From: Chitinophaga sp. CB10
GTDB lineage: Bacteria; Bacteroidota; Bacteroidia; Chitinophagales; Chitinophagaceae
Direction of reading: 5' to 3'
DNA: 64,000 nt
Assembly (NCBI GenBank): GCA_001870995.2
Contig: MLAV02000003.1
Span: 372,001-436,000, forward strand
In this document: positions 35,361 through 43,630 of the stretch, piece after piece
Numbering within the stretch: position 1 is the stretch's first letter
Layout of the letters: every line of letters begins with the position of its first letter
The notes under the pieces: generated by a model
Databases searched by the model: none
What the model was told of the DNA's origin: nothing
What the model saw: only the letters and a program-made list of their open reading frames with translations
Program-made: the position numbers and the translations under genes

Positions 35361-35440
35361 TTTTCCCTACGGCAGTATGAACTGCTTCAGGTACTGAGGG
35401 TATCATCTCAGCTTATGCCGGCAGGCATAAACACCCCTAA
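35361..35440 (-). ncRNA. TPP riboswitch (THI element)
   Basis: Read on the minus strand, AGGGGTGTTTATG, the core CTGAGATGATACCC, TACCTGAAGCAG, then TTCATACTGCCGTAGGGAA reproduce the conserved thiamine-pyrophosphate riboswitch in order. It lies 70 nt upstream of thiS. No U-rich terminator hairpin is seen between it and the ATG, so control at translation is more likely than attenuation. Confidence 0.96.
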
Positions 35441-35535
35441 AGTGGCCGTAAATGTAGTGATATTTTTCTGAAAAGATAATTTTCTAAATATTAATATTGG
35501 GTTGGTAATTCTGTTAACTATTGTATTTTTAGTGC

Positions 35536-36015
35536 ATGTTGAAAATATTTCAGAAAGTATTGTTGCTGGCGGTGGTAACTGGAATGGCAGGGTGTGGCAA
35601 CGGGGGGAAGCACGAGGAGGAGTATGTTCACGACAGCAGTTTATTGAGTATTGCAGACAGCAGTAACGCCATCGTTTCCGACAGCACTACCGCTGTTGCA
35701 GATACGCTGCATATTGATACAGCTAAGCTCATAGGAAAGTGGATACAGCCCGTACAGGGCCTGGACAAGGAGATGCAGGGTTTTCAATTGAAGAAGAACG
35801 GTGTGGCCAAATCCATCAACATGTACACGCTGGTATATGAGCGATGGCAGGTGATACGCGACACCCTTCTGCTCTGGAATCATTCGGATGGCGTCAAAGA
35901 CACCGCTACCATTGTGGATACAACTATTATCAGGGAGCTTACGGATACTTCACTTGTATTATTTCCTGTTAAGGCGGCGGAAGGCTATACGGAGCGCTAT
36001 CGCCGCAGCAAATAA
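35536..36015 (+). CDS. Lipocalin-like lipoprotein
   Basis: A 159-residue lipoprotein with leader MLKIFQKVLLLAVVTGMAGC. After a Ser/Asp/Thr-rich spacer (residues 25-60) comes LIGKWIQPVQGLDKEMQGFQ, followed by a beta-rich region (GVAKSINMYTLVYERWQV, DTTIIRELTDTSLVLFP) resembling small Bacteroidota lipocalin-like lipoproteins. Function is unknown. It converges on the following membrane protein gene with only 14 bp between stops. Confidence 0.7.
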   Translation: MLKIFQKVLLLAVVTGMAGCGNGGKHEEEYVHDSSLLSIADSSNAIVSDSTTAVADTLHIDTAKLIGKWIQPVQGLDKEMQGFQLKKNGVAKSINMYTLVYERWQVIRDTLLLWNHSDGVKDTATIVDTTIIRELTDTSLVLFPVKAAEGYTERYRRSK

Positions 36016-36029
36016 CACCTCATTGTTCA

Positions 36030-36281
36030 TCAGTTGTAAATCTGCCATAATCCCACGAGGCATCCAACAACGGCCATGAAGATGCCGGCAGTGGCCAATT
36101 GCATGTCCTGGATGTTTTTTCTGCCGATGTAGAGGGATACAAACCCCAGTACGATGGCGGCGGCGCCCAATACCACAGCATTAGCGGGTGTTTTGGTGAT
36201 GAATGCGAATGCCGCGGACATCACCCCGATAATGAGGGAACTGATACAGGCTGTTTTGGTAAGGGTTGTTGAGTGTTGCAT
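36030..36281 (-). CDS. Small hydrophobic membrane protein
   Basis: An 83-residue protein starting MQHSTTLTKTACISSLIIGV, with three hydrophobic segments (about 9-27, 34-51 and 61-80). I do not recognise a named family with confidence; it resembles DUF4190-like small membrane proteins. A start 11 codons upstream is possible. It lies 68 bp after the sterol desaturase family gene on the same strand. Confidence 0.65.
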   Translation of the reverse strand: MQHSTTLTKTACISSLIIGVMSAAFAFITKTPANAVVLGAAAIVLGFVSLYIGRKNIQDMQLATAGIFMAVVGCLVGLWQIYN

Positions 36282-36349
36282 ATATGTTGTTTTAAAGCGT
36301 TTGATTGTTTGCATACCTTTTTTTCCAATGATATAGCCGTCCGGTCTTT

Positions 36350-37147
36350 TTATGGTTTATCCCACGGTACTTTCAGCAATGGTCCTATCTGTTGATACCT
36401 GTTATCCTCATATTCATCCAGCCCATATTGAATGGCAGTAGTGTCCGGTACGGTTTTGAAGGTGCCGAACAGCCGGTCCCATATTGAAAAAATATTGCTG
36501 TAGTTGGAGTCCGTTTCCGGTTGGAAGTGGCTGTGGTGTACCTTATGCATATCGGGGGAAACGATGATCCAGCTGAGGCCATTATCCAGCCATTTGGGCA
36601 GGTGTATATTGGCATGATTGAACTGGGACATGAGTACCGACAGGGACTGATAGAACATCACCATCCAGAAGGGCACTCCTGCCACCAGGATGGCGGCCAG
36701 CAGGGCGGCGATCCGGAAGAGGTTTTCCACCGGGTGATGGCGGAGGGCCGTGGTGGCGTCAATTTCTTTATCGATATGGTGTATTTTATGAAACTGCCAC
36801 ATCCACGCCGTTTTGTGCTGGACGAGGTGTACCAGGTAGGCCCCGATAAAGTCGAGCAGCAGCAAGGCTAGGATGGTATGCAGCCATAAAGGCATGTTAA
36901 ACAGGTATAAGAGGCCGAATTTTGCCTTCGTAGTCCATAAGCAGGCGGCTACAATGGCAAAGGCAAAAGCGGTGTTTAAAACGGCTGTGGTGAGGGTAAA
37001 GAAGAGGTTGGTACCGGCATGGCGGTATTTATTTCCCCGGAAGGTAAACCGGGGAATGAGCCCTTCCAGCATCCACAGGAGGAGCAGGCCACCGAGCATG
37101 ATAGCCATACGCCAGGGAGTTGGAATATGTTCAAAAAAGCTCACCAT
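36350..37147 (-). CDS. Sterol desaturase/fatty-acid hydroxylase superfamily protein
   Basis: A 265-residue integral membrane di-iron oxygenase. Histidine clusters typical of the superfamily are seen as HLVQHKTAWMWQFHKIHHID (about 107-126), ALRHHPVENLF, and SPDMHKVHHSHFQPETDSNY near residue 200, with at least four hydrophobic helices. In Bacteroidota such enzymes hydroxylate or desaturate lipids, but the substrate here is unknown. The conserved SIWDRLFGTFK close to the C-terminus supports the call. Confidence 0.9.
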   Translation of the reverse strand: MVSFFEHIPTPWRMAIMLGGLLLLWMLEGLIPRFTFRGNKYRHAGTNLFFTLTTAVLNTAFAFAIVAACLWTTKAKFGLLYLFNMPLWLHTILALLLLDFIGAYLVHLVQHKTAWMWQFHKIHHIDKEIDATTALRHHPVENLFRIAALLAAILVAGVPFWMVMFYQSLSVLMSQFNHANIHLPKWLDNGLSWIIVSPDMHKVHHSHFQPETDSNYSNIFSIWDRLFGTFKTVPDTTAIQYGLDEYEDNRYQQIGPLLKVPWDKP

Positions 37148-37517
37148 ATGCAGGTGTATATAGGTATCAATGAATATTAGCGGACTAAACTGGCCAACAA
37201 CAAAACCTGCGCTGCATGGGATATGGGAAAAATTACGGGATAATAACGGATGGAACCCTTCTTAGTCGTGATTGCTGCGTATATGCGCCATCGTTATCCG
37301 GGGGCTGATGATTACAAACGTGGTATTGATTCTTAAAAACGGTTTAACTGTCCTTTTTTCCTGGCGAAAAATTACGACTATTTGGGGAGTTAAAAAAGGG
37401 CGCTGCGCCGCGCTGGGCAAACAAAAAAGCAACCTCTCTGGGAGAGATTGCTTTATGTATTATCATAATGCCTCAAGCAAAAAACTTTTAGCAAAATATT
37501 AAAGGAGTGTAGGCGTA
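37148..37517. other. Intergenic region between sterol desaturase gene and dnaN
   Basis: Apart from the dnaN terminator (37422-37453) nothing is recognised. The left half should hold the promoter of the sterol desaturase family gene. Confidence 0.5.
37422..37453 (-). terminator. Intrinsic terminator after dnaN
   Basis: On the minus strand AGCAATCTCTC-CCA-GAGAGGTTGCT pairs with one A-G mismatch, followed by TTTTTTG. It lies about 65 bp after the dnaN stop. Confidence 0.8.
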
Positions 37518-38636
37518 TTAGTTATTCAGCATGAGCGGCATTACCAGCATGAGGAGGTCTTCGTTTTCTTCTTTTTCGGAAGGTTTGAGGATACCTGCTT
37601 TGGTGGCGGTGGCCAGTTCGATGCTGATTTCATCGCCTTCGGCGGCGCCGAGCATTTCGATCAGGAATTTGGCGTTGAAAGCGATCTGCATATCGTCGCC
37701 GGAGTACTGGCAGTTCATGCGTTCGTTACCTTCGAAGGAGAAGTCAACGTCCTGTGCGGAGAGCTGTAATTCGCTGCCGGTGATATTGAGCGCTACCTGG
37801 TTGGTGGATTTGTTGGCGAATACTCCTACGCGTTTGAGGGCGTTTTGGAAATCGCTTTTCACCAGGGTCAGGCGGTACGGGTTGTCTTTAGGGATTACCA
37901 CTTTATAGTCCGGGAATCTGGCGTCGATAAGGCGGCAGATCATCTGGGCGCCTTCGTGTTGTACGAAGAAGTGGTTGTGACTGTAGGAAACCTTGATTTC
38001 GGAATCGTTGTCCGGCAGCAGGGATTTGAGCAGGTTCAGCGGCTTTTTAGGGACGATGAAGGTGTCTGCCTGCGGGCATTTAACGTCCGTCCGCACGTAT
38101 TTCACGAGGCGGTGGGCGTCGGTGGCAACGAAGGTCAGGCTGTTGGGCGCCAGTTCGAAGAACACGCCTGTCATTGCGGGGCGCAGATCGTCGTTGCTGA
38201 CAGCGAACAGGGTTTTGTTGATCGCGGTTACCAGGCCGGTGGCGGTCATGGTAAAGGAAGTGGTGTCGTCGGCAGCGGGTTCCTTGGGGAAGTTTTCCGG
38301 GTTTTCGCCCATCACCTTGTACTTACCATTGTCCGATGTGATTTCCACAGCGTAGGAGTTCAGATCGATGTGGAAGGTCAGCGGCTGGTCAGGCAGGTTC
38401 TTCAGGGAGTCCATCAGAATTTTGGCCGGGATACAAACTCTTCCGGTTTCTTTCGCTTCCACCTCCAGCTTCACCCGCATAACAGTTTCCAGGTCTGTGG
38501 CAACTACAGTCAGTTCGTTTTTATCAATCAGGAACAGGAAGTCCTCCAGGATCGGCAACACCGTATTGGAATTGATAACACCGCTGATCTGTTGTAATTG
38601 TTTTAGTAAAGTAGAGGAAGAAACAATAAATTTCAT
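37518..38636 (-). CDS. dnaN: DNA polymerase III beta sliding clamp
   Basis: DnaN forms the ring that tethers the replicative polymerase to DNA. The 372-residue protein has the three repeated clamp domains; MKFIVSSSTLLKQLQQISGV, VFFELAPNSLTFVATDAHRL and the C-terminal LMLVMPLMLNN (usual end MPM/L type) are characteristic. dnaA and recF are not adjacent, so this is not a classical oriC neighbourhood. The gene is monocistronic, with its own terminator. Confidence 0.97.
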   Translation of the reverse strand: MKFIVSSSTLLKQLQQISGVINSNTVLPILEDFLFLIDKNELTVVATDLETVMRVKLEVEAKETGRVCIPAKILMDSLKNLPDQPLTFHIDLNSYAVEITSDNGKYKVMGENPENFPKEPAADDTTSFTMTATGLVTAINKTLFAVSNDDLRPAMTGVFFELAPNSLTFVATDAHRLVKYVRTDVKCPQADTFIVPKKPLNLLKSLLPDNDSEIKVSYSHNHFFVQHEGAQMICRLIDARFPDYKVVIPKDNPYRLTLVKSDFQNALKRVGVFANKSTNQVALNITGSELQLSAQDVDFSFEGNERMNCQYSGDDMQIAFNAKFLIEMLGAAEGDEISIELATATKAGILKPSEKEENEDLLMLVMPLMLNN

Positions 38637-39020
38637 GATCTAAAAAGTTTGCTTGTCATTCGTTGGTTATGTAAACACCTTCCTGAAACATTCATGCGGG
38701 TTCACATGATACCTGAATTAAAGGTGTAAAAGTACTGTAAACAAAGATAGAAAGTTTTGTCAATCAGCCTAATTTCGTCACATCTTATACACGTTAATCC
38801 CCCCCTTTTTTCACACTTATCCGGGTAGCTGCACACATTACAGGATAGTGTAATATTGAATGTTTTGTGTGAAAAACTTGCCTTAATTAGATGTCGACAC
38901 GATTTTTTGGCTGTTTCTTAGATAATATGAAAAGAATCAATTGTTTCTTTTAAATTATATGCAAATGGGTTAGTTTTGCCGCGCGAAAAAAATTTCCAAA
39001 ACCAACAAAAAAAGCAGGTT
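38637..39020. other. Divergent promoter region of dnaN and the aminotransferase gene
   Basis: A 384-bp AT-rich region. TAGTTTTG at 38971-38978, followed by CCGCG, fits the Bacteroidota -7 box for the aminotransferase gene, though no well-spaced TTG is seen. TGTAAACA-like words occur near 38670 and 38737 on the dnaN side. A single TTATACACG near 38790 resembles a DnaA box but stands alone. Confidence 0.45.
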
Positions 39021-40280
39021 ATGAAACTGTCTCATTTAGCCGAAACACTGATAGGTTCCGAAATCATCAAACTGGCAGCCGAAATCAAGGAGAAGCAGGC
39101 CAAGGGCGAGAAGATTTACAACTTTACCATCGGCGACTTTGATCCAAAGGTTTTCCCCATCCCGGTTGAGTTTGAACAGGAAATCATAACTGCCTATAAG
39201 GAACACCTGACTAACTACCCTCCGGCGGATGGTATCCTGGAGCTGAGAACGGCTGTGGGCGAATTTATTGCAGCCCGCGAGGGCCTCAAATATGACCCTG
39301 CGAAGGAAATCGTAATTTCCTGCGGGGGCCGTCCTATCATTTACGCTACCTTCAGAACGATCGTTGACCGTGGCGAGAAAGTGATTTATGCTACACCTTC
39401 CTGGAATAACAACCACTACACCCACTTCCTGGAAGCGGAACACGTAGTACTGCAAACCACCCCTGAAAACTTCTTCATGCCTACCGCAGCGGAACTGAAA
39501 CCGCTCCTGCAAGGGGCTACCCTCCTGGCGCTCTGCTCCCCGCAGAACCCAACGGGTACCGCTTTCGGTAAGCAGCAGCTGGAAGAGATATGCGACCTGG
39601 TACTGGCCGAGAACAAGCGCAGAGGAGCTGACGAAAAGCCGCTCTACGTGATGTTTGACCAGATGTATTGGGTGCTGACCTTCGGCGATACACACCACCA
39701 CAACCCGGTTTCCCTCCGTCCTGAAATGAAGGATTACACCATCTTCATCGACGGTATGAGTAAAGCCTTTGCCGCTACCGGCGTTCGCGTTGGCTGGGCT
39801 TTAGGGCCTGCCCATGTGATCGGTAAAATGAAATCCATCCTCTCCCACGTAGGCGCATGGAGCCCAATGGCTGAACAGAAAGCTGCTGCCCGCTACCTCG
39901 TACAAACAGAGAATGTGGATAAATACCTGGCTCACTTCAAAGGCGAAATCGAAGAGCGCCTCGTAAAAATCTACGAAGGCTTTGATAAACTGAAAAAAGC
40001 AGGTTACCAGGTAGACGCAATTGCTCCGCAGGCCGCCATCTACCTGACCATTAAATTTGACCTGGCAGGTAAAACCACTGCAGAAGGTACCGTACTGGCG
40101 GACCAGGCAGCCGTTACCTCCTACATCCTCAATGAAGCTAAACTGGCACTGGTGCCGTTCTCCGCATTCGGCGCCGATAAAGCTTCCCCATGGTACCGCC
40201 TCAGCGTGGGCACCTGCGTGAAGGAAGAGATCCCGGCTATGTTCGAGAAACTCGAAGCAGCGCTGGCGAAATTGAAATAA
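39021..40280 (+). CDS. Class I/II pyridoxal-phosphate aminotransferase
   Basis: A 419-residue fold-type I aminotransferase, aspartate aminotransferase-like. The start MKLSHLAETLIGSEIIKLAA matches family N-termini better than the frame opening 15 codons upstream. The nucleotide loop segment SCGGRPIIYATFRTIVDRGE, CSPQNPTGTAFGK, the Asp in YVMFDQMYW, and GMSKAFAATGVRVGW with the PLP Lys at about residue 248 are seen; the Arg in WYRLSVGTC binds substrate carboxylate. The amino-acid substrate is not certain. A strong terminator follows. Confidence 0.93.
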   Translation: MKLSHLAETLIGSEIIKLAAEIKEKQAKGEKIYNFTIGDFDPKVFPIPVEFEQEIITAYKEHLTNYPPADGILELRTAVGEFIAAREGLKYDPAKEIVISCGGRPIIYATFRTIVDRGEKVIYATPSWNNNHYTHFLEAEHVVLQTTPENFFMPTAAELKPLLQGATLLALCSPQNPTGTAFGKQQLEEICDLVLAENKRRGADEKPLYVMFDQMYWVLTFGDTHHHNPVSLRPEMKDYTIFIDGMSKAFAATGVRVGWALGPAHVIGKMKSILSHVGAWSPMAEQKAAARYLVQTENVDKYLAHFKGEIEERLVKIYEGFDKLKKAGYQVDAIAPQAAIYLTIKFDLAGKTTAEGTVLADQAAVTSYILNEAKLALVPFSAFGADKASPWYRLSVGTCVKEEIPAMFEKLEAALAKLK

Positions 40281-40302
40281 GGCATGAAAGGATATATAAG
40301 AA

Positions 40303-40337
40303 GGAGTACCGGGCGTCCCCCCGGTGCTCCTTTTTTT
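40303..40337 (+). terminator. Intrinsic terminator after the aminotransferase gene
   Basis: GGAGTACCGGG and CCCGGTGCTCC form an 11-bp stem (one G-U) around CGTCCC, followed by seven T residues. Confidence 0.92.
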
Positions 40338-40338
40338 G

Positions 40339-40525
40339 TTGAAGGCGGTTTGTTGAAGATGGTTTGTTAAAGATGGTTAGTTTCAGGTGGTTTGTTTAGA
40401 GGGGGTTGTTTAGAGTGGTTTGTCAAGGGAGTGCTGTTACAGGTGGATTGTTACAGGGAGAATTGATGCAGGTGGTTTTGATGAAGGTGGTTTTGATGCA
40501 CGTGGTTTTATGTAACTGTTTTGAT
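40339..40525 (+). repeat. Degenerate 14-15 bp tandem repeat (about 13 units)
   Basis: Starting right after the terminator, the sequence divides cleanly into eight 14-bp units (for example TTGAAGATGGTTTG, TTTCAGGTGGTTTG, TTTAGAGTGGTTTG, TTACAGGTGGATTG), four 15-bp units (for example ATGCAGGTGGTTTTG and ATGAAGGTGGTTTTG) and a partial last unit. The core is about NNN-AGGTGGTTTG. Units differ from one another by 1-5 bases, and the 15-bp version dominates at the right end. No coding or CRISPR character. Confidence 0.8.
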
Positions 40526-40957
40526 TTATCAAGTTTGGTGATTTTGTAAACCCGGAAAGTTTCTTTGGAGCAGGATTATCCAGTATCCTTGAGGCTTTGA
40601 CCTTTTCAGATTCATTTACCAGCGCGTTTTACAGGTGGGTTAATACGTATTAATTACAATTTCGCCCCCGGCAGCCTCCTCGCCTCTATTAAACAAGCTC
40701 CGTAGCCTGCTCCCCGGCGGCATTATTATCTCCCCCCAAAAAAATTTACCAGCCTTTCCCCCTGGCAGCCAGCCCAACCCCATAAACACTCCCCCAGCCG
40801 CTCTCTCGCCACCCCTAAAATAATCCTTACCCTCCCCCTCCTGACTTCCTGACTTTTAAGTTCAAAAAGTTAAATCCTTGTTAAACCAAATTTCTCCTTC
40901 CCTTATTACAAAATTCTGTCTAATTTTGACCCTGAAACTAAAAAAGTCAAAAAGTTA
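40526..40957. other. Long non-coding region upstream of the TetR/efflux locus
   Basis: No gene is seen. It holds a perfect palindrome TTAATACGTATTAA at 40640-40653, a pyrimidine-rich stretch around 40670-40855, an ACTTTT/AAAAGT inverted repeat near 40853-40870, the words TTCAAAAAGTTAA (40861) and GTCAAAAAGTTAA (40946), and a TAnnTTTG box TAATTTTG at 40921-40928 just before the first TetR gene. Confidence 0.45.
40640..40653. promoter_or_regulatory. Perfect 14-bp palindrome, possible operator
   Basis: TTAATACGTATTAA is fully self-complementary and stands alone in non-coding DNA, 305 bp upstream of the first TetR gene. It could be a regulator site, but its distance from the coding start is large. 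Confidence 0.3.
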
Positions 40958-41563
40958 ATGCAAGCAGAGAACAAAGATGACATGCGGGACAAGATCCTCG
41001 AGGCGGCTTTGAAGCGCTTTACCATTTACGGCGCCAGCAAAACCACCATGAACGAGATCGCCGACGACCTTCGCTGTTCTAAAGCATCCCTCTATTATTA
41101 TTTTCCTGATAAAAACGGGATGCACCAGGCCGTACTGGAAAGAATTGGCGAAACCTATTTCCAGGAAATGGAAAAAGAAGCCAGAACCGCCAAATCGGCC
41201 AGCAAAGCATTATACCAACTGATCGAAATACGCAGGAACTTCGTCATGAAATTCTGCCGGCTCGAACTGTTCAAACTGCTCAACGATAGCAACAGCCGCG
41301 TACAGGAACAAATGATCGCCGCTAAAAAACGCGACATCGAACTCCACGCGGAAATCATCAAATACGGCGTCACCACCGGCGAATTCAAAGTCAAAAACCC
41401 ATACAAAACCGCCGAAATACTCGTGCAGGCCATGATGGGACTCCGATTCACCGTGCCGGACGTAGTTACGCCCAACAACGACCTCGATGACCAGCTGTTT
41501 GAAGCCATCATCGAACAACAAAGACAATTACTGGAAATATTTATAAAAGGCATAAAAGCATAA
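40958..41563 (+). CDS. TetR/AcrR family transcriptional regulator (first of two)
   Basis: A 201-residue repressor-type protein. The N-terminal helix-turn-helix is seen as RDKILEAALKRFTIYGASKT then MNEIADDLRCSKASLYYYFP (about residues 10-50). The C-terminal ligand/dimer domain has no assigned family. It begins a five-gene run with a second TetR gene and TolC/MFP/RND efflux genes, so it probably controls that pump. The ATG lies next to GTCAAAAAGTTA, a repeated word that could be an operator. Confidence 0.93.
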   Translation: MQAENKDDMRDKILEAALKRFTIYGASKTTMNEIADDLRCSKASLYYYFPDKNGMHQAVLERIGETYFQEMEKEARTAKSASKALYQLIEIRRNFVMKFCRLELFKLLNDSNSRVQEQMIAAKKRDIELHAEIIKYGVTTGEFKVKNPYKTAEILVQAMMGLRFTVPDVVTPNNDLDDQLFEAIIEQQRQLLEIFIKGIKA

Positions 41564-41572
41564 ACGGAAGCC

Positions 41573-42187
41573 ATGGTAGTGAGAGAAAGGATAATGGAGG
41601 CCGCCAGGAAAATGTTCAGATCATACGGCGTTAAAGGCGTAACCATGTTCGATATTGCGCGTGACTGCGGCATATCAAAAAAAACACTGTACGAGCATTT
41701 CGAAGATAAACAGTCCCTGATCAGCGAATCCATGCGCGAACTGCTGGATGACCACATCAGGTTCAACGCCGCCAACCAAACGGAATCCGCCAATGCCATC
41801 GAGGAACACCTGCAGCAAATGCAATTCATACGTTCCAAAGCCAGGACCCTGAATCCTGTCATGCTTTACGAAATCGAAAAATACCATCCGGATACCTGGA
41901 AAGAAGTAGTGAGTTTTAAGACCGAAAGTATCCTGTACAGCATAAAAGAAAATCTAAAACGTGGTATCGCCGAAGGCCTGTACCGTAAAAACCTGGATAT
42001 CGATATCGTTGCCCGCATGCGCCAACTGCAGCTGGAAGCAGCTTTTGACCCATCTCAATATCCGGCGGACGAGTACGAAATTCATCATGTAATGGAGGAA
42101 GTAACCACCCACTATATCATGGGTATCGCTTCCCCGCAAGGCCAACAGGTAGCATACCAGTATCTGCATAAAAAAGAAGAAGTATAA
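41573..42187 (+). CDS. TetR/AcrR family transcriptional regulator (second of two)
   Basis: A 204-residue TetR protein starting 10 bp after the first one. The DNA-binding domain reads VRERIMEAARKMFRSYGVKG then MFDIARDCGISKKTLYEHFE (about 3-45). The C-terminal part is unlike its neighbour's, so the two are distant paralogues rather than a recent duplication. It is 27 bp upstream of the tolC-like gene. Two TetR regulators in one efflux operon suggest control by more than one ligand. Confidence 0.93.
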   Translation: MVVRERIMEAARKMFRSYGVKGVTMFDIARDCGISKKTLYEHFEDKQSLISESMRELLDDHIRFNAANQTESANAIEEHLQQMQFIRSKARTLNPVMLYEIEKYHPDTWKEVVSFKTESILYSIKENLKRGIAEGLYRKNLDIDIVARMRQLQLEAAFDPSQYPADEYEIHHVMEEVTTHYIMGIASPQGQQVAYQYLHKKEEV

Positions 42188-42214
42188 AAACACTACAAGG
42201 CTAATCTAAACAGT

Positions 42215-43570
42215 ATGAAGCGATTAAAGTTGTCGCTTATCCTCCTGGTGGGGATAGGTGTATCTCATTGCTATGCCCAGGCTCCTCTCACGCTACAGGA
42301 AGCATTGAAATTTGCCATCAATAATAACCAGGGCCTCGCCAGAACTAAAATGGAAGAGGAAATGGGTAAGTTTAAAACCGCTGAAGTCCGCGCCCAGGCA
42401 CTGCCGCAAATAAACGGTAACGCCAACTATACGGACAACTTACAACTGGCAAAATCCATCCTCCCGGGTGATGTGATCGGACAACCGGGTAAAAACCTGG
42501 CAGTAGCCTTTGGCGTTAAATACAGTACCAGCGCCGGCGCTGAACTCAACCAGCAACTGTTCAACCAAAGCGTATTTACCGGCCTCAAAGCCGCTAAAGC
42601 CGGTGAGGAATATTATAAACTGCAAACGCAACAGTCCACCGAAGACCTGATCTATAACGTGGCGCAGCTCTACTATGAACTGCTAATCACACAGGAAAAT
42701 ATCAAAAGCCTGGACTCCAACGTGCAGAAATTATCCACTCTGGTAACGGTGACCAAATCCCAGTACGAGAACGGCCTCGCCAAAAAGATCGACCTCGACC
42801 GGATCAAGGTAAACCTCACCAACTACCAAACACAACGCATCCAGCTGTTAAACCAGTACGCCATGCAAACCAATAACCTCAAAAGGGTAATGGGCATGCC
42901 GCTGGAATCCGCCTTTGTAATACCTGCCGCCTCCCTGAAAGACATCGAGTCCTCCGCCGCACAGGTGCTGCAATACGAAGATATCAGCCTGGAAGACAGA
43001 ACCGAAATGAAAGTCCTGCGTAAACAGGAAGAACTGCAAATCTTCCAGAAAAAAGCCTACCAGGCGGAATACTACCCCAGCCTCTCCCTCTTTGGCAGAT
43101 ACTCCTACAACGGGATGAGTAACCACTGGATGTTTGACAAGAACGACCTGAACAGCACCCTCTGGTACGGTACCTCCGCAGTAGGGCTGTCGCTCCGCGT
43201 GCCCATCTTCGACGGGTTCGGCCGCCGCTCCAAAGTGAGCCAGGCCAACGTCGCCATCCGCCAGCTGAAATACGCCATGGACGAAACAAAACTGGCCCTC
43301 AACACCCAGTACGAAAATTCCAAACTGGCCATGCGCACCAACATCACCGCCATTCAAACCCAGAAGGAGAATATGGACCTGGCCAACGAAGTGTACTATT
43401 CCACACAGAATAACTACAGCCTCGGCCTGGCTGGCCTTACGGACCTGCTCAACGCGGAAACCTCGCTGACCGACGCCCAGAACAGCTATAACGCTGCCCT
43501 GCTGCAGTATAAACTCGCTGAACTGGATATGATCAAAAGTAAAGGCAACCTGAAATCTCTTCTAAACTAA
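42215..43570 (+). CDS. TolC family outer-membrane efflux protein
   Basis: A 451-residue outer-membrane channel with signal peptide MKRLKLSLILLVGIGVSHCYAQ. Two TolC-type repeats are visible, each with long alpha-helices; LTLQEALKFAINNNQGLART near the N-terminus and the C-terminal YSLGLAGLTDLLNAETSLTD are conserved. It is the outer-membrane part of the tripartite pump encoded by the next two genes. Confidence 0.94.
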   Translation: MKRLKLSLILLVGIGVSHCYAQAPLTLQEALKFAINNNQGLARTKMEEEMGKFKTAEVRAQALPQINGNANYTDNLQLAKSILPGDVIGQPGKNLAVAFGVKYSTSAGAELNQQLFNQSVFTGLKAAKAGEEYYKLQTQQSTEDLIYNVAQLYYELLITQENIKSLDSNVQKLSTLVTVTKSQYENGLAKKIDLDRIKVNLTNYQTQRIQLLNQYAMQTNNLKRVMGMPLESAFVIPAASLKDIESSAAQVLQYEDISLEDRTEMKVLRKQEELQIFQKKAYQAEYYPSLSLFGRYSYNGMSNHWMFDKNDLNSTLWYGTSAVGLSLRVPIFDGFGRRSKVSQANVAIRQLKYAMDETKLALNTQYENSKLAMRTNITAIQTQKENMDLANEVYYSTQNNYSLGLAGLTDLLNAETSLTDAQNSYNAALLQYKLAELDMIKSKGNLKSLLN

Positions 43571-43630
43571 ACGCATAAACGAAAAATTACCTGCTGAAAA
43601 GCAAGACATAAACAATCAAACTATTTGCAG

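Noticed and set aside
38637..39020. Replication origin next to dnaN
   Set aside because: dnaA is absent, only one imperfect DnaA-box-like word was found, and no cluster of such boxes or AT-rich 13-mers is visible.
40339..40525. CRISPR array
   Set aside because: The units are 14-15 bp, contiguous and diverged, with no unique spacers and no cas genes.
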